IMG/VR virus record: IMGVR_UViG_3300027861_000238
Coordinates: 1-20,612 of that record
DNA length: 20,612 bases
Reading direction: 5' to 3' (one strand)
From: a virus
Positions 1 to 7,165 of the stretch are shown here, one piece after another. Positions within the stretch are counted from its first letter, which is position 1. Every line of letters starts with the position of its first letter. The position numbers were made by a program, and so were the translations under genes. The notes under the pieces were generated by a model that was not told the origin of the DNA, did no database searches, and saw nothing but the letters and a program-made list of their open reading frames with translations.

Positions 1-1345
1 CATCTTCTGTTAAACTTAGCTCTTCTACAAGATTACGAAGTTTTAAATGTGTCCAAAATCCTCTCTTCAGAGCAGCACCAAATTTTCGTTGTTGGCGAAT
101 AATCATTCTAGCAAACTTCAATTCTTCTTGTAGAATCTCAGAACCATCTCTATACGATGCGTCTGGATCTAGTTTAGATGTTGGAGTCTTTAAGCTTCTG
201 TAAAGTTTCTTTAGGAAGAATGTGAGATCGTCCATAGATCCATAATTTTGATTGCCTCCAATTTCAGTAACTGATGTTGGATCTTGTCCTTGTCTCTGAG
301 CAAACCAATATGAGTCTGTCATTGACTGAGGATTATAACGCTTAACAACATCATTCTGATCAACATCAAATGTTTTACTGCTCCAATATTGTTGACGTAG
401 TTTACGGATATATGCTTCTGACTGGGGAGCGTTCATGCGACCAGTAGATACATTGAAAATGAAACGTAGAGGCGCGTGTACCATTCTATGGATGACAATG
501 GAGTCTTCTATGAGAGTCAGTTGGCGATAAGCTCTACGACAATTCTCAAGGAAAGGAGAAATGAATTCTTTGTTTGCTGAATATGTGCCATTATTGAAAT
601 ATGCGATTTGTGATTCTTGGAACGGAATAAATTCCCAATCTTCAACTTTCTTCGGATCATCAATGGCGAAGATAGGCTTTCTGTATAAGAATCCTTTAAT
701 AAGCATGTTTTGAATATTATTATAAACTGGGTCCATCAAATCTGCTGGGAGATTGACAACACCCAACACACCCCGATCCTTAGCAGAGTCATGAATAATA
801 TGTTCAAAGAAACACTCTCCTTCAGTGAAGAAGCGTCTAAAATATTCAAAACCGTGATCTTCCAAATTATAATGACCCACGTATTTACGAAACTCTTTAA
901 TCAACTTACCTTGCATCTTTGGGTCAAGATCAGTATCTCGGAATGTTAGTTTAACAACATCCCCTTCTCCATCAATAGTGATACATTCGTCACATATTTC
1001 GTCAAGAATATCAGAGACTTCAGAGTTTGCTGCAATTGTTCTATAGTCACGAAGTCGAGCAGGTTTATCCTGTAGTGCTGGTGCATACATTACCTCTCCA
1101 AATGTCTTGTCTTGGTCGATAGCAGCATTCGCAATGTTATTATATTCATTGCTTAGTGCTATGGAATTCTTCGACAGAACTTCGGGTTTCCTCATTCCCA
1201 CCTTTTGGAAATCTTTATATTTTGGATTTTTATCGTCAGTAGTATTAACCTCTGCATATACTGTAGAAGGTCCAGATGCTAACTTTGATTTTAATCCACC
1301 CCCATACGTTGAGCTATTGGAGGTTGATGAGTCGTTACTTGCCAT
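1..1345 (-). CDS. 20: Portal vertex protein, T4 gp20-like (3' end beyond window)
   Basis: This is the N-terminal 448 residues of a T4 gp20-type portal protein; T4 gp20 is about 524 residues, so the missing C-terminus is modest. The portal is the dodecameric ring at the unique capsid vertex that initiates head assembly and passes DNA during packaging. The reading frame is open from the ATG at 1345 to the left edge. Recognisable portal landmarks are a stretch beginning RMVHAPLRFIFNVSTGRM, equivalent to the T4-type 'R.APERRVFYIDVGN' segment, then a region with SYWFAQRQG, TEIGGNQNYG and FLKKLYRSLKTPTSKLDPD, all characteristic of the family. The start follows a TAAATA element by six bases with no Shine-Dalgarno sequence. 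gp15 lies 26 bases upstream on the same strand, so the two virion genes may be co-expressed. Identity is from motif recognition, not a search. Confidence 0.95.
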   Translation of the reverse strand, partial: MASNDSSTSNSSTYGGGLKSKLASGPSTVYAEVNTTDDKNPKYKDFQKVGMRKPEVLSKNSIALSNEYNNIANAAIDQDKTFGEVMYAPALQDKPARLRDYRTIAANSEVSDILDEICDECITIDGEGDVVKLTFRDTDLDPKMQGKLIKEFRKYVGHYNLEDHGFEYFRRFFTEGECFFEHIIHDSAKDRGVLGVVNLPADLMDPVYNNIQNMLIKGFLYRKPIFAIDDPKKVEDWEFIPFQESQIAYFNNGTYSANKEFISPFLENCRRAYRQLTLIEDSIVIHRMVHAPLRFIFNVSTGRMNAPQSEAYIRKLRQQYWSSKTFDVDQNDVVKRYNPQSMTDSYWFAQRQGQDPTSVTEIGGNQNYGSMDDLTFFLKKLYRSLKTPTSKLDPDASYRDGSEILQEELKFARMIIRQQRKFGAALKRGFWTHLKLRNLVEELSLTED

Positions 1346-1351
1346 AATAAC

Positions 1352-1357
1352 TATTTA
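1352..1357 (-). promoter_or_regulatory. Late-type promoter element TAAATA before gp20
   Basis: On the minus strand TAAATA is followed by six bases and then the gp20 ATG at 1345. If it is used like the T4 late element TATAAATA (positions -13 to -6), transcription would start one base before the ATG. The two preceding bases are GG rather than the T4 TA. Confidence 0.55.
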
Positions 1358-1371
1358 CCCATTTTTATCGT

Positions 1372-2481
1372 TTAATCAACTGTAAAAGTATAATCAAATG
1401 CTGCCCAACCCACATCGTTTCGGGTAATGATCTTGAATGTACCACTGCTAACCACATCAGATAATATATCTAATATAGCAATATTGTCATTGACTACCTC
1501 TACAGTGTCTAATTTATATCCACTTAACACTCCGCTCTGGATAGTATCCACTGAGGTTAGGGGGAGGGAAGTGGTGATATCTCCACTCAAGAACCATGTA
1601 TTGGTATAATCAAATCTCTTACCAACCATATTAATATAAACATCCTCATTAAAATTCAAGGATATATCGTCCACCACTGCGGTAGATCTGTTGTTATTTA
1701 GGGCATAAAATGCGTTGGTCATGCTTGGAGCAGCAGATACTTCAACAAACTCTGTCTCTCCTGATAGGCTTAGTGCTTCATTATAACCACCTTCTACATC
1801 CATCTCATCAAAATCGGTAATCAAATCTACATTTGTGAAATCTGTATGTACTTTATATATCGGAGCAGACACTTCTTCATGTGCTGGGAATATCCATCCT
1901 TCGATTTTAAATGTGGTGGTTGCTGTTATTCTAAATTTATCAGTCGCAGGTAGATCTGTTGGGTTATCAAATGATACTGAACCATCCCAATGAACTTTTG
2001 AATTAATTTCGTCACGAAAAACTGTACCAAATTCTTTGGGTGTATTCCACGATACCATGAAATATGGATTGGCATATGGTAAAAAGTTAGAAACAATTTG
2101 GTCAATATCAGACTTATATTTCGCAATCATAGTCACTGATATATCCATTGTCACTGGTATGGGGGTCGGTATTTTTGCATGACTAACTATTTCATCAGCT
2201 ACATAATTAGCTCTATAAAAGAATTGGTCTTTATTAAACACCCTCGTAGCATCCCTAGAAACATTGGTCTGCTCTATGGATACTACTGGGAGTGTGATGT
2301 GTTTTTCAGCATTGATGATGTCGTGCATCACCCTTTGCTTCGGTCCAAATATATATTTGACCGCAATTTTAGATTTCCTATTTTTATGTTCATCATGTCT
2401 AAATACGAAGGTATCATCGAACGCTGAAACAAATAGTCTAAGTAGATCAGAAATCTCAAAATTATGGGTGTAGTTATTCAC
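1372..2481 (-). CDS. 15: Tail sheath stabiliser/completion protein, T4 gp15-like, with C-terminal extension
   Basis: The first 200 residues align by eye with T4 gp15, which caps the finished contractile tail and forms the neck connection to the head. Matching landmarks are the early ITLPVVSIEQTN segment (T4 IPVTYASKEHF region), then PIPVTMDISVTMIAKYKSDIDQI with NFLPYANPYF (T4 YELSIFTRYEDDMFQI...ILPYFQPHF) and the closing FKIEGWIFP (T4 FEVNGWMYP). At 369 residues it is about 100 longer than T4 gp15. Residues about 265-369 look like an extra beta-rich, immunoglobulin/TIG-like domain. The start is GTG at 2481, the first possible start after an in-frame stop, and it sits six bases after a TAAATA element with no Shine-Dalgarno sequence. 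Confidence 0.85.
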   Translation of the reverse strand: MNNYTHNFEISDLLRLFVSAFDDTFVFRHDEHKNRKSKIAVKYIFGPKQRVMHDIINAEKHITLPVVSIEQTNVSRDATRVFNKDQFFYRANYVADEIVSHAKIPTPIPVTMDISVTMIAKYKSDIDQIVSNFLPYANPYFMVSWNTPKEFGTVFRDEINSKVHWDGSVSFDNPTDLPATDKFRITATTTFKIEGWIFPAHEEVSAPIYKVHTDFTNVDLITDFDEMDVEGGYNEALSLSGETEFVEVSAAPSMTNAFYALNNNRSTAVVDDISLNFNEDVYINMVGKRFDYTNTWFLSGDITTSLPLTSVDTIQSGVLSGYKLDTVEVVNDNIAILDILSDVVSSGTFKIITRNDVGWAAFDYTFTVD

Positions 2482-2487
2482 TACACC

Positions 2488-2493
2488 TATTTA
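2488..2493 (-). promoter_or_regulatory. Late-type promoter element TAAATA before gp15
   Basis: TAAATA on the minus strand is separated by six bases from the GTG start of gp15, the same spacing as before gp20. It lies just past the stop codon of the upstream helicase gene (2495-2497), so the 13-base gene junction consists almost entirely of this element. Confidence 0.55.
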
Positions 2494-2494
2494 A

Positions 2495-4117
2495 TTAAAT
2501 GATCCTATTTAAAAATGATGGGGGGAGTTTTTTCTTAAATTGATGTAGTGCGGTGACTACACCACCATCTAATATATATGTGATACATTCATCCGTTTTG
2601 CATCGAATGCATCGACCACAAGCCTGAATAAGTGTACATAACATCTTTTCAGCATACCATGTTTTACTCAATTTCATCATCTCAGCAGTGCGAGGATCTT
2701 TGGTTGGTAGCCAAGGAGTCTTCATAACAATTTGAAACTCACCAAGATCACCTTTAAGGTCAACACCATAAGTCATACTAGGAGATACTAGAATTGTAGG
2801 TTCAGAGCTATTCATATGCATCTCTAAAATATCTTCGTTAGTCACTCCTGTTTCGCGAACAAGTAGTCTATCTGAATTAATATTCTCTTTCAAATATTTG
2901 GCAAACCCAAGTGTGTTTGTGTGGATAATACCCTTTTGATTAGGGTGTTCATCATTAATAATAGCCTCAATTTGTTTTGCGAGAATCGGAAGCATCTTCT
3001 GCTGATTCCCATAATTAATCCTCTGATCGGCTTTAACAAGGATTGGGGCTTTATTCGCATCAAACTCAGAATCCACATCAATAAACTTGAATTCCTCGAT
3101 ACCTAGTGTCTTAGCATATGAAGTTGGGTTGATGATTGTAGCACTGAGGATAATGATATGATCTGCGTAATTGAAGATCAGTGAACTAAGCTTGCTGACA
3201 TACAGAGGAATGAACTTGATGATAGTAGAGTCCTTATCAATGATATATTTCGCTTGGAAATAGGTCATATGTAGGGTATTTACTGAACGTGTGAAGTTCA
3301 ACAGTTTTGAATATTCCCCCTGCTTTTTCTTATATTCTGGCTTAGTTTTTAGTTTTGCATTATTTTTAAAGTAGTCAATATAGTTCTTCAATTTCTCAAC
3401 TAATTCGGTTTTAACCTCTTTAACCCAGTTTGATACCGCAATATCATTACTGGAATCTGATGGGAACATATTGAAATCTACATCATATTTTTGTAGATCT
3501 TTAAGATCTATTTCACATGTGAAGTGGGATACTAATTGTTCCTCTAATTCAGAACCCTCGTCAAGAATCAACACCTTTCGATGCTTGGCTTGATCTGGCA
3601 GGGCGAAGAACATACTGTAGTTGAGTGTTGAGAAGTCTTGTTTGAGTACATTATTTCTCGCATTGTAATAAGTACATTTGTTACAAGCCCAACACTGTTT
3701 TTTGACACCTGAAGAGTAATTACATGCAGCAGTATCTACTGTAGAGATGCCATCCAATTCGCAAATGTAGTTGTTTTGACCCTTTAGAATGCCAGTGTCT
3801 TCAAATGTTTCGACGTATTGATCTTGTAGAGATTTTGTGATAGTTAGGGCGAAAACACCTCGTCTATCATCAATATCTGGTTCGAAATCTGGTGTATATA
3901 CCTCGTATGTATCGACCTTTTCGCAGAATTCTGCGTCAGGTTCATCGAAATGATTTGCAATTGTTTTACCGATGAAGGATTTACCTGCACCAGTTGGCGC
4001 ACTACAGATTATATACTTACAATCTGCTTTGATAGCCTTTTCAATCTCTGTAAGGATTGTGACCTGACTCTTGTTTGGTGTGAAGCCTTCTGGGAAACTC
4101 ATTAATAGTTTTGACAT
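2495..4117 (-). CDS. DinG/XPD-type superfamily 2 helicase with predicted Fe-S cluster
   Basis: A 540-residue ATP-dependent helicase of the Rad3/XPD/DinG group, which unwinds DNA 5' to 3' and can resolve R-loops and forks. Walker A is APTGAGKS at about residues 40-47. Five cysteines lie between motifs I and II (about 119, 132, 142, 145, 148), the place where family members bind a 4Fe-4S cluster. Motif II reads ILDEGSELE at about 184-192 instead of the usual DEAH. Motif VI is QACGRCIR at about 498-505. The C-terminal helicase domain has IIHTNTLG and SPSMTYGVDLKGD. The gene has its own predicted sigma-70-type promoter whose -10 box ends six bases before the ATG. Its exact subfamily is uncertain, and I know of no equivalent in T4 itself. 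Confidence 0.85.
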   Translation of the reverse strand: MSKLLMSFPEGFTPNKSQVTILTEIEKAIKADCKYIICSAPTGAGKSFIGKTIANHFDEPDAEFCEKVDTYEVYTPDFEPDIDDRRGVFALTITKSLQDQYVETFEDTGILKGQNNYICELDGISTVDTAACNYSSGVKKQCWACNKCTYYNARNNVLKQDFSTLNYSMFFALPDQAKHRKVLILDEGSELEEQLVSHFTCEIDLKDLQKYDVDFNMFPSDSSNDIAVSNWVKEVKTELVEKLKNYIDYFKNNAKLKTKPEYKKKQGEYSKLLNFTRSVNTLHMTYFQAKYIIDKDSTIIKFIPLYVSKLSSLIFNYADHIIILSATIINPTSYAKTLGIEEFKFIDVDSEFDANKAPILVKADQRINYGNQQKMLPILAKQIEAIINDEHPNQKGIIHTNTLGFAKYLKENINSDRLLVRETGVTNEDILEMHMNSSEPTILVSPSMTYGVDLKGDLGEFQIVMKTPWLPTKDPRTAEMMKLSKTWYAEKMLCTLIQACGRCIRCKTDECITYILDGGVVTALHQFKKKLPPSFLNRII

Positions 4118-4151
4118 GACCGAAGTGTAGCACCAACTCGATGCTTGTCAA
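4118..4151 (-). promoter_or_regulatory. Sigma-70-type promoter for the DinG-like helicase
   Basis: On the minus strand there is TTGACA (4151-4146), a 16-base spacer, TACACT (4129-4124), then six bases (TCGGTC) and the ATG at 4117. Transcription would start at or next to the A of the ATG. The -35 box begins only one base after the stop codon of the upstream gene. Confidence 0.7.
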
Positions 4152-4152
4152 T

Positions 4153-4506
4153 CTATTTCGATACAATTGGGCGTTTTATCGAGAATTTTAGGTGTTTTTC
4201 GTGAAATCGAGTCGTTGGTTTGGTCGCGCACATCTTCATTCTAAAGTAGTCCACATCACCAACTGGACAAATTGCCGATAGACAGTAATCAAAGAACATA
4301 TCATCCCCTTCTTCTGTTAAATTGTATGGATATGGAATATCAATTTTTCTAACTTTATCATCCTTCTCTAGGGTGAGTTTGACAAAGTATTGCTTACCTT
4401 GAAAAAATGTCAGTTTGCCTTGGTAGATGATTTTGTCCTCAATAGATATCTCAACTGGATGATATATGAACTGCTTAAATTTGTCTGTAACATTTTCTAA
4501 AAACAT
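4153..4506 (-). CDS. Hypothetical protein, 117 residues
   Basis: I do not recognise this protein. It is mixed-charge with alternating hydrophobic residues in its first 60 positions (for example ISIEDKIIYQGKLTFF), suggesting a small beta-rich fold, and has no signal peptide or membrane segment. It lies 18 bases downstream of the DUF2693-like gene on the same strand and probably shares its transcript. No Shine-Dalgarno sequence or clear promoter precedes the ATG; the leader is simply A/T-rich. Its stop codon abuts the -35 box of the helicase promoter. Confidence 0.75.
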   Translation of the reverse strand: MFLENVTDKFKQFIYHPVEISIEDKIIYQGKLTFFQGKQYFVKLTLEKDDKVRKIDIPYPYNLTEEGDDMFFDYCLSAICPVGDVDYFRMKMCATKPTTRFHEKHLKFSIKRPIVSK

Positions 4507-4524
4507 AATATTTGAACATAGACG

Positions 4525-5001
4525 TTATCTATCCATGTAATTAGATTTATCGTCTCTAGACATTGGATACAAGATATTATTGTAAAATTCCCAAAATTTA
4601 TTCGCAGGAATGGTATTTATAACCACACAATTCTCTAAAGGGACGTTTCTATAGTCTTGCATTATGACATCCCACACCACAACCATATTATGTTTAGCTT
4701 CATTTATCTTCACCCCTCTAGCCTCTCTAAAGTTTAGAGATATCTTACCATCTCTACTTCTAAGTATTTTCGCACTATTAGTACATATCATATAACGCAC
4801 TGAAGGTCTGTGGGGTGCTCTCTTAGGTCTTCTACGAACAAACTGGATCTCACATACGTTACTATTCAATAATGTCGTGAGCGTAGCCCTGTTCACAGAA
4901 CCTCTATATGTTGGAGCAACAAATATATCTTTAATTTTATTAAAAGCTTGTGCTCCTTTAGCTTTAATACCGTCAATAAATTTTTGTAAGGGTGATGCCA
5001 T
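4525..5001 (-). CDS. DUF2693-like small SH3-like phage protein
   Basis: A 158-residue protein with a basic N-terminal part and a C-terminal region resembling the DUF2693 (SH3-like) proteins scattered through T4-like phages. The recognisable pattern is LLNSNVCEIQFVRRRP, then RYMICTN, and later VVVWDVIMQDYRNVPLENC, corresponding to the family's 'LxSNVCEVxFtK', 'R.M.CT' and 'vtVWDlekk.wRsFrvd' segments. The family has no firm function that I know of. The arginine-rich stretch (about residues 55-68) could contact nucleic acid, which is inference. A TAAATA element stands six bases before the ATG, and a perfect TATAAATA lies further upstream inside the preceding terminator, so late expression is likely. 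Confidence 0.75.
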   Translation of the reverse strand: MASPLQKFIDGIKAKGAQAFNKIKDIFVAPTYRGSVNRATLTTLLNSNVCEIQFVRRRPKRAPHRPSVRYMICTNSAKILRSRDGKISLNFREARGVKINEAKHNMVVVWDVIMQDYRNVPLENCVVINTIPANKFWEFYNNILYPMSRDDKSNYMDR

Positions 5002-5007
5002 TTTATA

Positions 5008-5013
5008 TATTTA
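5008..5013 (-). promoter_or_regulatory. Late-type promoter element TAAATA before the DUF2693-like gene
   Basis: TAAATA on the minus strand is followed by six bases and the ATG at 5001, matching the spacing seen at gp15 and gp20. It begins two bases beyond the U-tract of the upstream terminator. The surrounding sequence is very A/T-rich, so chance occurrence is possible. Confidence 0.45.
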
Positions 5014-5014
5014 C

Positions 5015-5053
5015 AAAAAAATAGGCTATAGGAACATCAACCTATAGCCTATT
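5015..5053 (-). terminator. Rho-independent terminator after the co-chaperonin-like gene
   Basis: A perfect 13-base inverted repeat pairs 5020-5032 with 5041-5053 around an 8-base loop. On the minus strand the stem is followed by a run of seven T (complement of 5021-5015). This is a textbook intrinsic terminator for leftward transcripts arriving from the co-chaperonin-like gene, which ends at 5089. On the plus strand the T-run is interrupted, so termination there would be weaker. Confidence 0.9.
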
Positions 5054-5057
5054 TATA
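5050..5057 (-). promoter_or_regulatory. Perfect T4-type late promoter TATAAATA overlapping the terminator stem
   Basis: The exact T4 late consensus TATAAATA occurs on the minus strand, its last four bases lying in the 5' arm of the terminator hairpin. With T4 geometry the transcript would begin near 5044, keeping only about four bases of the 5' arm and so being unable to form the full hairpin. It points toward the DUF2693-like gene. Confidence 0.6.
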
Positions 5058-5088
5058 TGACACGACAGAAACTCTGCCTTTATGACAA

Positions 5089-5508
5089 CTATTCGTTGTC
5101 TAGCTTTTCAGCTACACCGAAAATTCTATTCTCGTTTAAGAAAATCCCATCTTTAAGTTTTCCTTCAACTCCATCCACATCCAGATTAGATACCTTGATA
5201 CCCATCGACTGTGGAAAAAGAATCACATCACCAACATTACATTGAGTGACTCCAACGCCCTTCAATCTAACTACAGCCTTACGCCATGCTTGATGTGTTT
5301 GAGACATTGGTACGAGGATACCATTACGTTCAATACAATCGCCACCCTCTCCAGAAACAACATCAATAAATTCTGCTAGAATGATATCATCCAACACTGT
5401 ACAAAGTTTATAACCTTCCAGACCAAAATCATCATTCATATCCTTCCTAGAAAAATCTAGGTGGGATTTCTGAGTAGCTAAATCATCAATACTTCTTCTC
5501 TCTTGCAT
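5089..5508 (-). CDS. GroES-like co-chaperonin (possible gp31 analogue)
   Basis: A 139-residue protein whose residues about 35-135 follow the GroES pattern. DDIILAEFID is the first strand. A glycine-rich mobile-loop-like stretch SGEGGDCIERNGILVP (about 52-67) resembles the GroES loop followed by GGIVLP. AVVRLKGVGV with VGDVILFPQSMGI (about 78-104) matches the 'GevlavG...vGDiVif..y' core, and GIFLNENRIFGVAE is the closing strand. GroES caps the GroEL chamber. T4 replaces it with gp31 so that the major capsid protein gp23 can fold. An N-terminal extension of about 30 charged residues and a long loop distinguish it. It is third in a unit after an AAA+ ATPase. A GGAG lies about 11 bases before the ATG. 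Assignment is by motif only; a phage-specific beta-barrel protein is the alternative. Confidence 0.65.
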   Translation of the reverse strand: MQERRSIDDLATQKSHLDFSRKDMNDDFGLEGYKLCTVLDDIILAEFIDVVSGEGGDCIERNGILVPMSQTHQAWRKAVVRLKGVGVTQCNVGDVILFPQSMGIKVSNLDVDGVEGKLKDGIFLNENRIFGVAEKLDNE

Positions 5509-5516
5509 ACCTAAAT

Positions 5517-5867
5517 TTACTCCATCCTCTCCTGTAGATCAAGTATTAAATCTAAGTTTTTGGTATATTGTTCTCTTGAGATAAATTCAGGTATATATAA
5601 ATCCTTATCTATAACTGGTCTATAATCTTTTATGTAATTAATCTTCTTACGTGATAGCTTTGGAATCATCGTCTTCATGTATTTATACTGCTTCTCTTTA
5701 CCTTCATTAATGAAGATTCCGTTCATCAGCTCATTACTATACTCCACAAACATATCATCATAAAATGATAGGAATGATATACTCATGAAGTAATTGAAAT
5801 CGTGTAATAGGTCCTTAGTGATCACATCACTCTCTTTATATAAAATATCGTGTAATGCGTCAAACAT
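5517..5867 (-). CDS. Hypothetical protein, 116 residues
   Basis: I do not recognise this protein. It is predicted to be mostly helical, rich in Tyr, Phe, Lys and Asp, with no membrane segment or motif. It sits between the AAA+ ATPase (stop four bases upstream of its ATG) and the GroES-like gene (ATG eight bases after its stop), so it is almost certainly co-transcribed and may work with one of them. No Shine-Dalgarno sequence precedes the start. A TAAATAG lies eight bases upstream but inside the last codons of the ATPase gene. Confidence 0.75.
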   Translation of the reverse strand: MFDALHDILYKESDVITKDLLHDFNYFMSISFLSFYDDMFVEYSNELMNGIFINEGKEKQYKYMKTMIPKLSRKKINYIKDYRPVIDKDLYIPEFISREQYTKNLDLILDLQERME

Positions 5868-5871
5868 AATA

Positions 5872-7092
5872 CTATCTATTTATCATACCAGCAAATCCCA
5901 TCTTCTGTTTCTTAGAAACTTCTTCCCCATTATCCTTAGAGATGTTGAATAGCTCTGCGAGGGTAATTGGTTCAGTAGGTTCATGATCAATATCATAGAA
6001 CTTACATACATTCGTTGCTTCCTCTACATCTAGTTGATCGAAATGGTGGGAATAATATAGGCGACCTTTACGCTTCAATGCTTCATCCACCTTAGATTCT
6101 TCAACGTTGAATGTACACACCACTCGGATGTTTAATGAATCTTTTAGTAGTCCATCAGTCATTTCAAGAATGTTTTGTGTTCCTTGATTACGATCACCCA
6201 AGATCTCTTCAGCATCTTCAATAACGAAGATTGCATCTTTTTGATCCATTAGGAATGAGATGAATGCTGGGGATGTTAATACTGATGCCATCGAAGAAGG
6301 AATGTAAATTACAGTCTTATCTGTTTCAGCAATCATATTCTTAATGAAGTTTGTCTTGCCACTTCCTGCATCTCCATGAAGGAGCATCAATCCACCTTCA
6401 CGATCCAATTCATCATCTACAAAAAAGCTTTTGATAGTCTCTAATGGAAAGTCTTCTCCATATAGAATATCATAACGGTCATCCTTAATTGGTTTTGGGG
6501 CGAGTCTCATTGTTTCGGTATATATACTGTGAGATCCCTGACAAATGATTTTAAAATTGTTCTTTGAGTCCTTTGGTTTCTCTGGCATACTATCAAAGAT
6601 ATCAAAGATGTAATCTTTATTTTCTTCCAAGGGGGCGAATGTAAGTTCTACTGTTAAGTAAGCATCTTCATCTCCTGATTTTGTATACATGATCGACAAT
6701 ACAATCATTTTATCTAGATCTACAAACATATATGATGGTTCGCTATATGCACACGAACTATTCATTAATTGGAAATCTGTACCATCAATCTTACTTAAGA
6801 CGGTATCCAAGGAATCCATTGGAGTGCGTTTTGTGAGACATACATTTGGGCTATTTGTCCAAATATTACCAAAACTTGATGAGTACTCCAATACCACTGG
6901 AGCATCTTTCCTTTCCTGTTTAGATACTTTCTTGTGGTGATCGTATTCTTCTTGATTCAACCAAAGTATATTCTTCAAATTATTGGAATGTTCCTCTCTC
7001 AACTGCTCCTTCTCCCCACTTGGTGATAATTCTAGAGATGTTATGGTGCTATCTCTTGATACTCTGAATATTGATCGTCTTGTTCGTGTCAT
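5872..7092 (-). CDS. AAA+ ATPase
   Basis: A 406-residue protein with a C-terminal AAA+ module and an N-terminal half of unknown fold. Walker A is GDAGSGKT at about 240-247, Walker B is IFVIEDAE at about 288-295, a sensor-1-like TFN lies at about 327-329, and a RKGR at about 341-344 is a candidate arginine finger. The module resembles Bcs1/FtsH-type ATPases and similar single-domain AAA+ proteins of T4-like phages. No protease motif (HExxH) is visible. It is the first gene of a unit with the 116-residue protein and the GroES-like protein, suggesting a protein-remodelling role, which is inference. A strong sigma-70-type promoter ends six bases before its ATG. Confidence 0.85.
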   Translation of the reverse strand: MTRTRRSIFRVSRDSTITSLELSPSGEKEQLREEHSNNLKNILWLNQEEYDHHKKVSKQERKDAPVVLEYSSSFGNIWTNSPNVCLTKRTPMDSLDTVLSKIDGTDFQLMNSSCAYSEPSYMFVDLDKMIVLSIMYTKSGDEDAYLTVELTFAPLEENKDYIFDIFDSMPEKPKDSKNNFKIICQGSHSIYTETMRLAPKPIKDDRYDILYGEDFPLETIKSFFVDDELDREGGLMLLHGDAGSGKTNFIKNMIAETDKTVIYIPSSMASVLTSPAFISFLMDQKDAIFVIEDAEEILGDRNQGTQNILEMTDGLLKDSLNIRVVCTFNVEESKVDEALKRKGRLYYSHHFDQLDVEEATNVCKFYDIDHEPTEPITLAELFNISKDNGEEVSKKQKMGFAGMINR

Positions 7093-7098
7093 GGATTC

Positions 7099-7126
7099 AA
7101 TTTATCTGATATTTTAATTTTGTCAA
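7099..7126 (-). promoter_or_regulatory. Sigma-70-type promoter for the AAA+ ATPase unit
   Basis: Minus strand: TTGACA (7126-7121), 16-base spacer, TAAATT (7104-7099), then six bases (GAATCC) and the ATG at 7092. No room is left for an untranslated leader. The -35 box directly follows the U-tract of the uvsX terminator. Confidence 0.7.
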
Positions 7127-7155
7127 CAAAAAAGGAGAGGTTTTACCCTCTCCTT
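7127..7155 (-). terminator. Rho-independent terminator after uvsX
   Basis: A nine-base inverted repeat (7132-7140 with 7147-7155, loop of six) is followed on the minus strand by a run of six T. It lies 10 bases after the uvsX stop codon and ends exactly where the next promoter's -35 box begins, insulating the two units. Confidence 0.9.
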
Positions 7156-7165
7156 GTCATTTTAG

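Noticed and set aside
710-1385. Plus-strand open frames opposite gp20
   Set aside because: They are antisense to a continuous, well-recognised portal protein and show no recognisable features.
5876-5882. TAAATAG eight bases before the 116-residue gene at 5867
   Set aside because: It lies within the last codons of the ATPase gene and the spacing is two to three bases longer than the consistent set, so I do not list it as a promoter.
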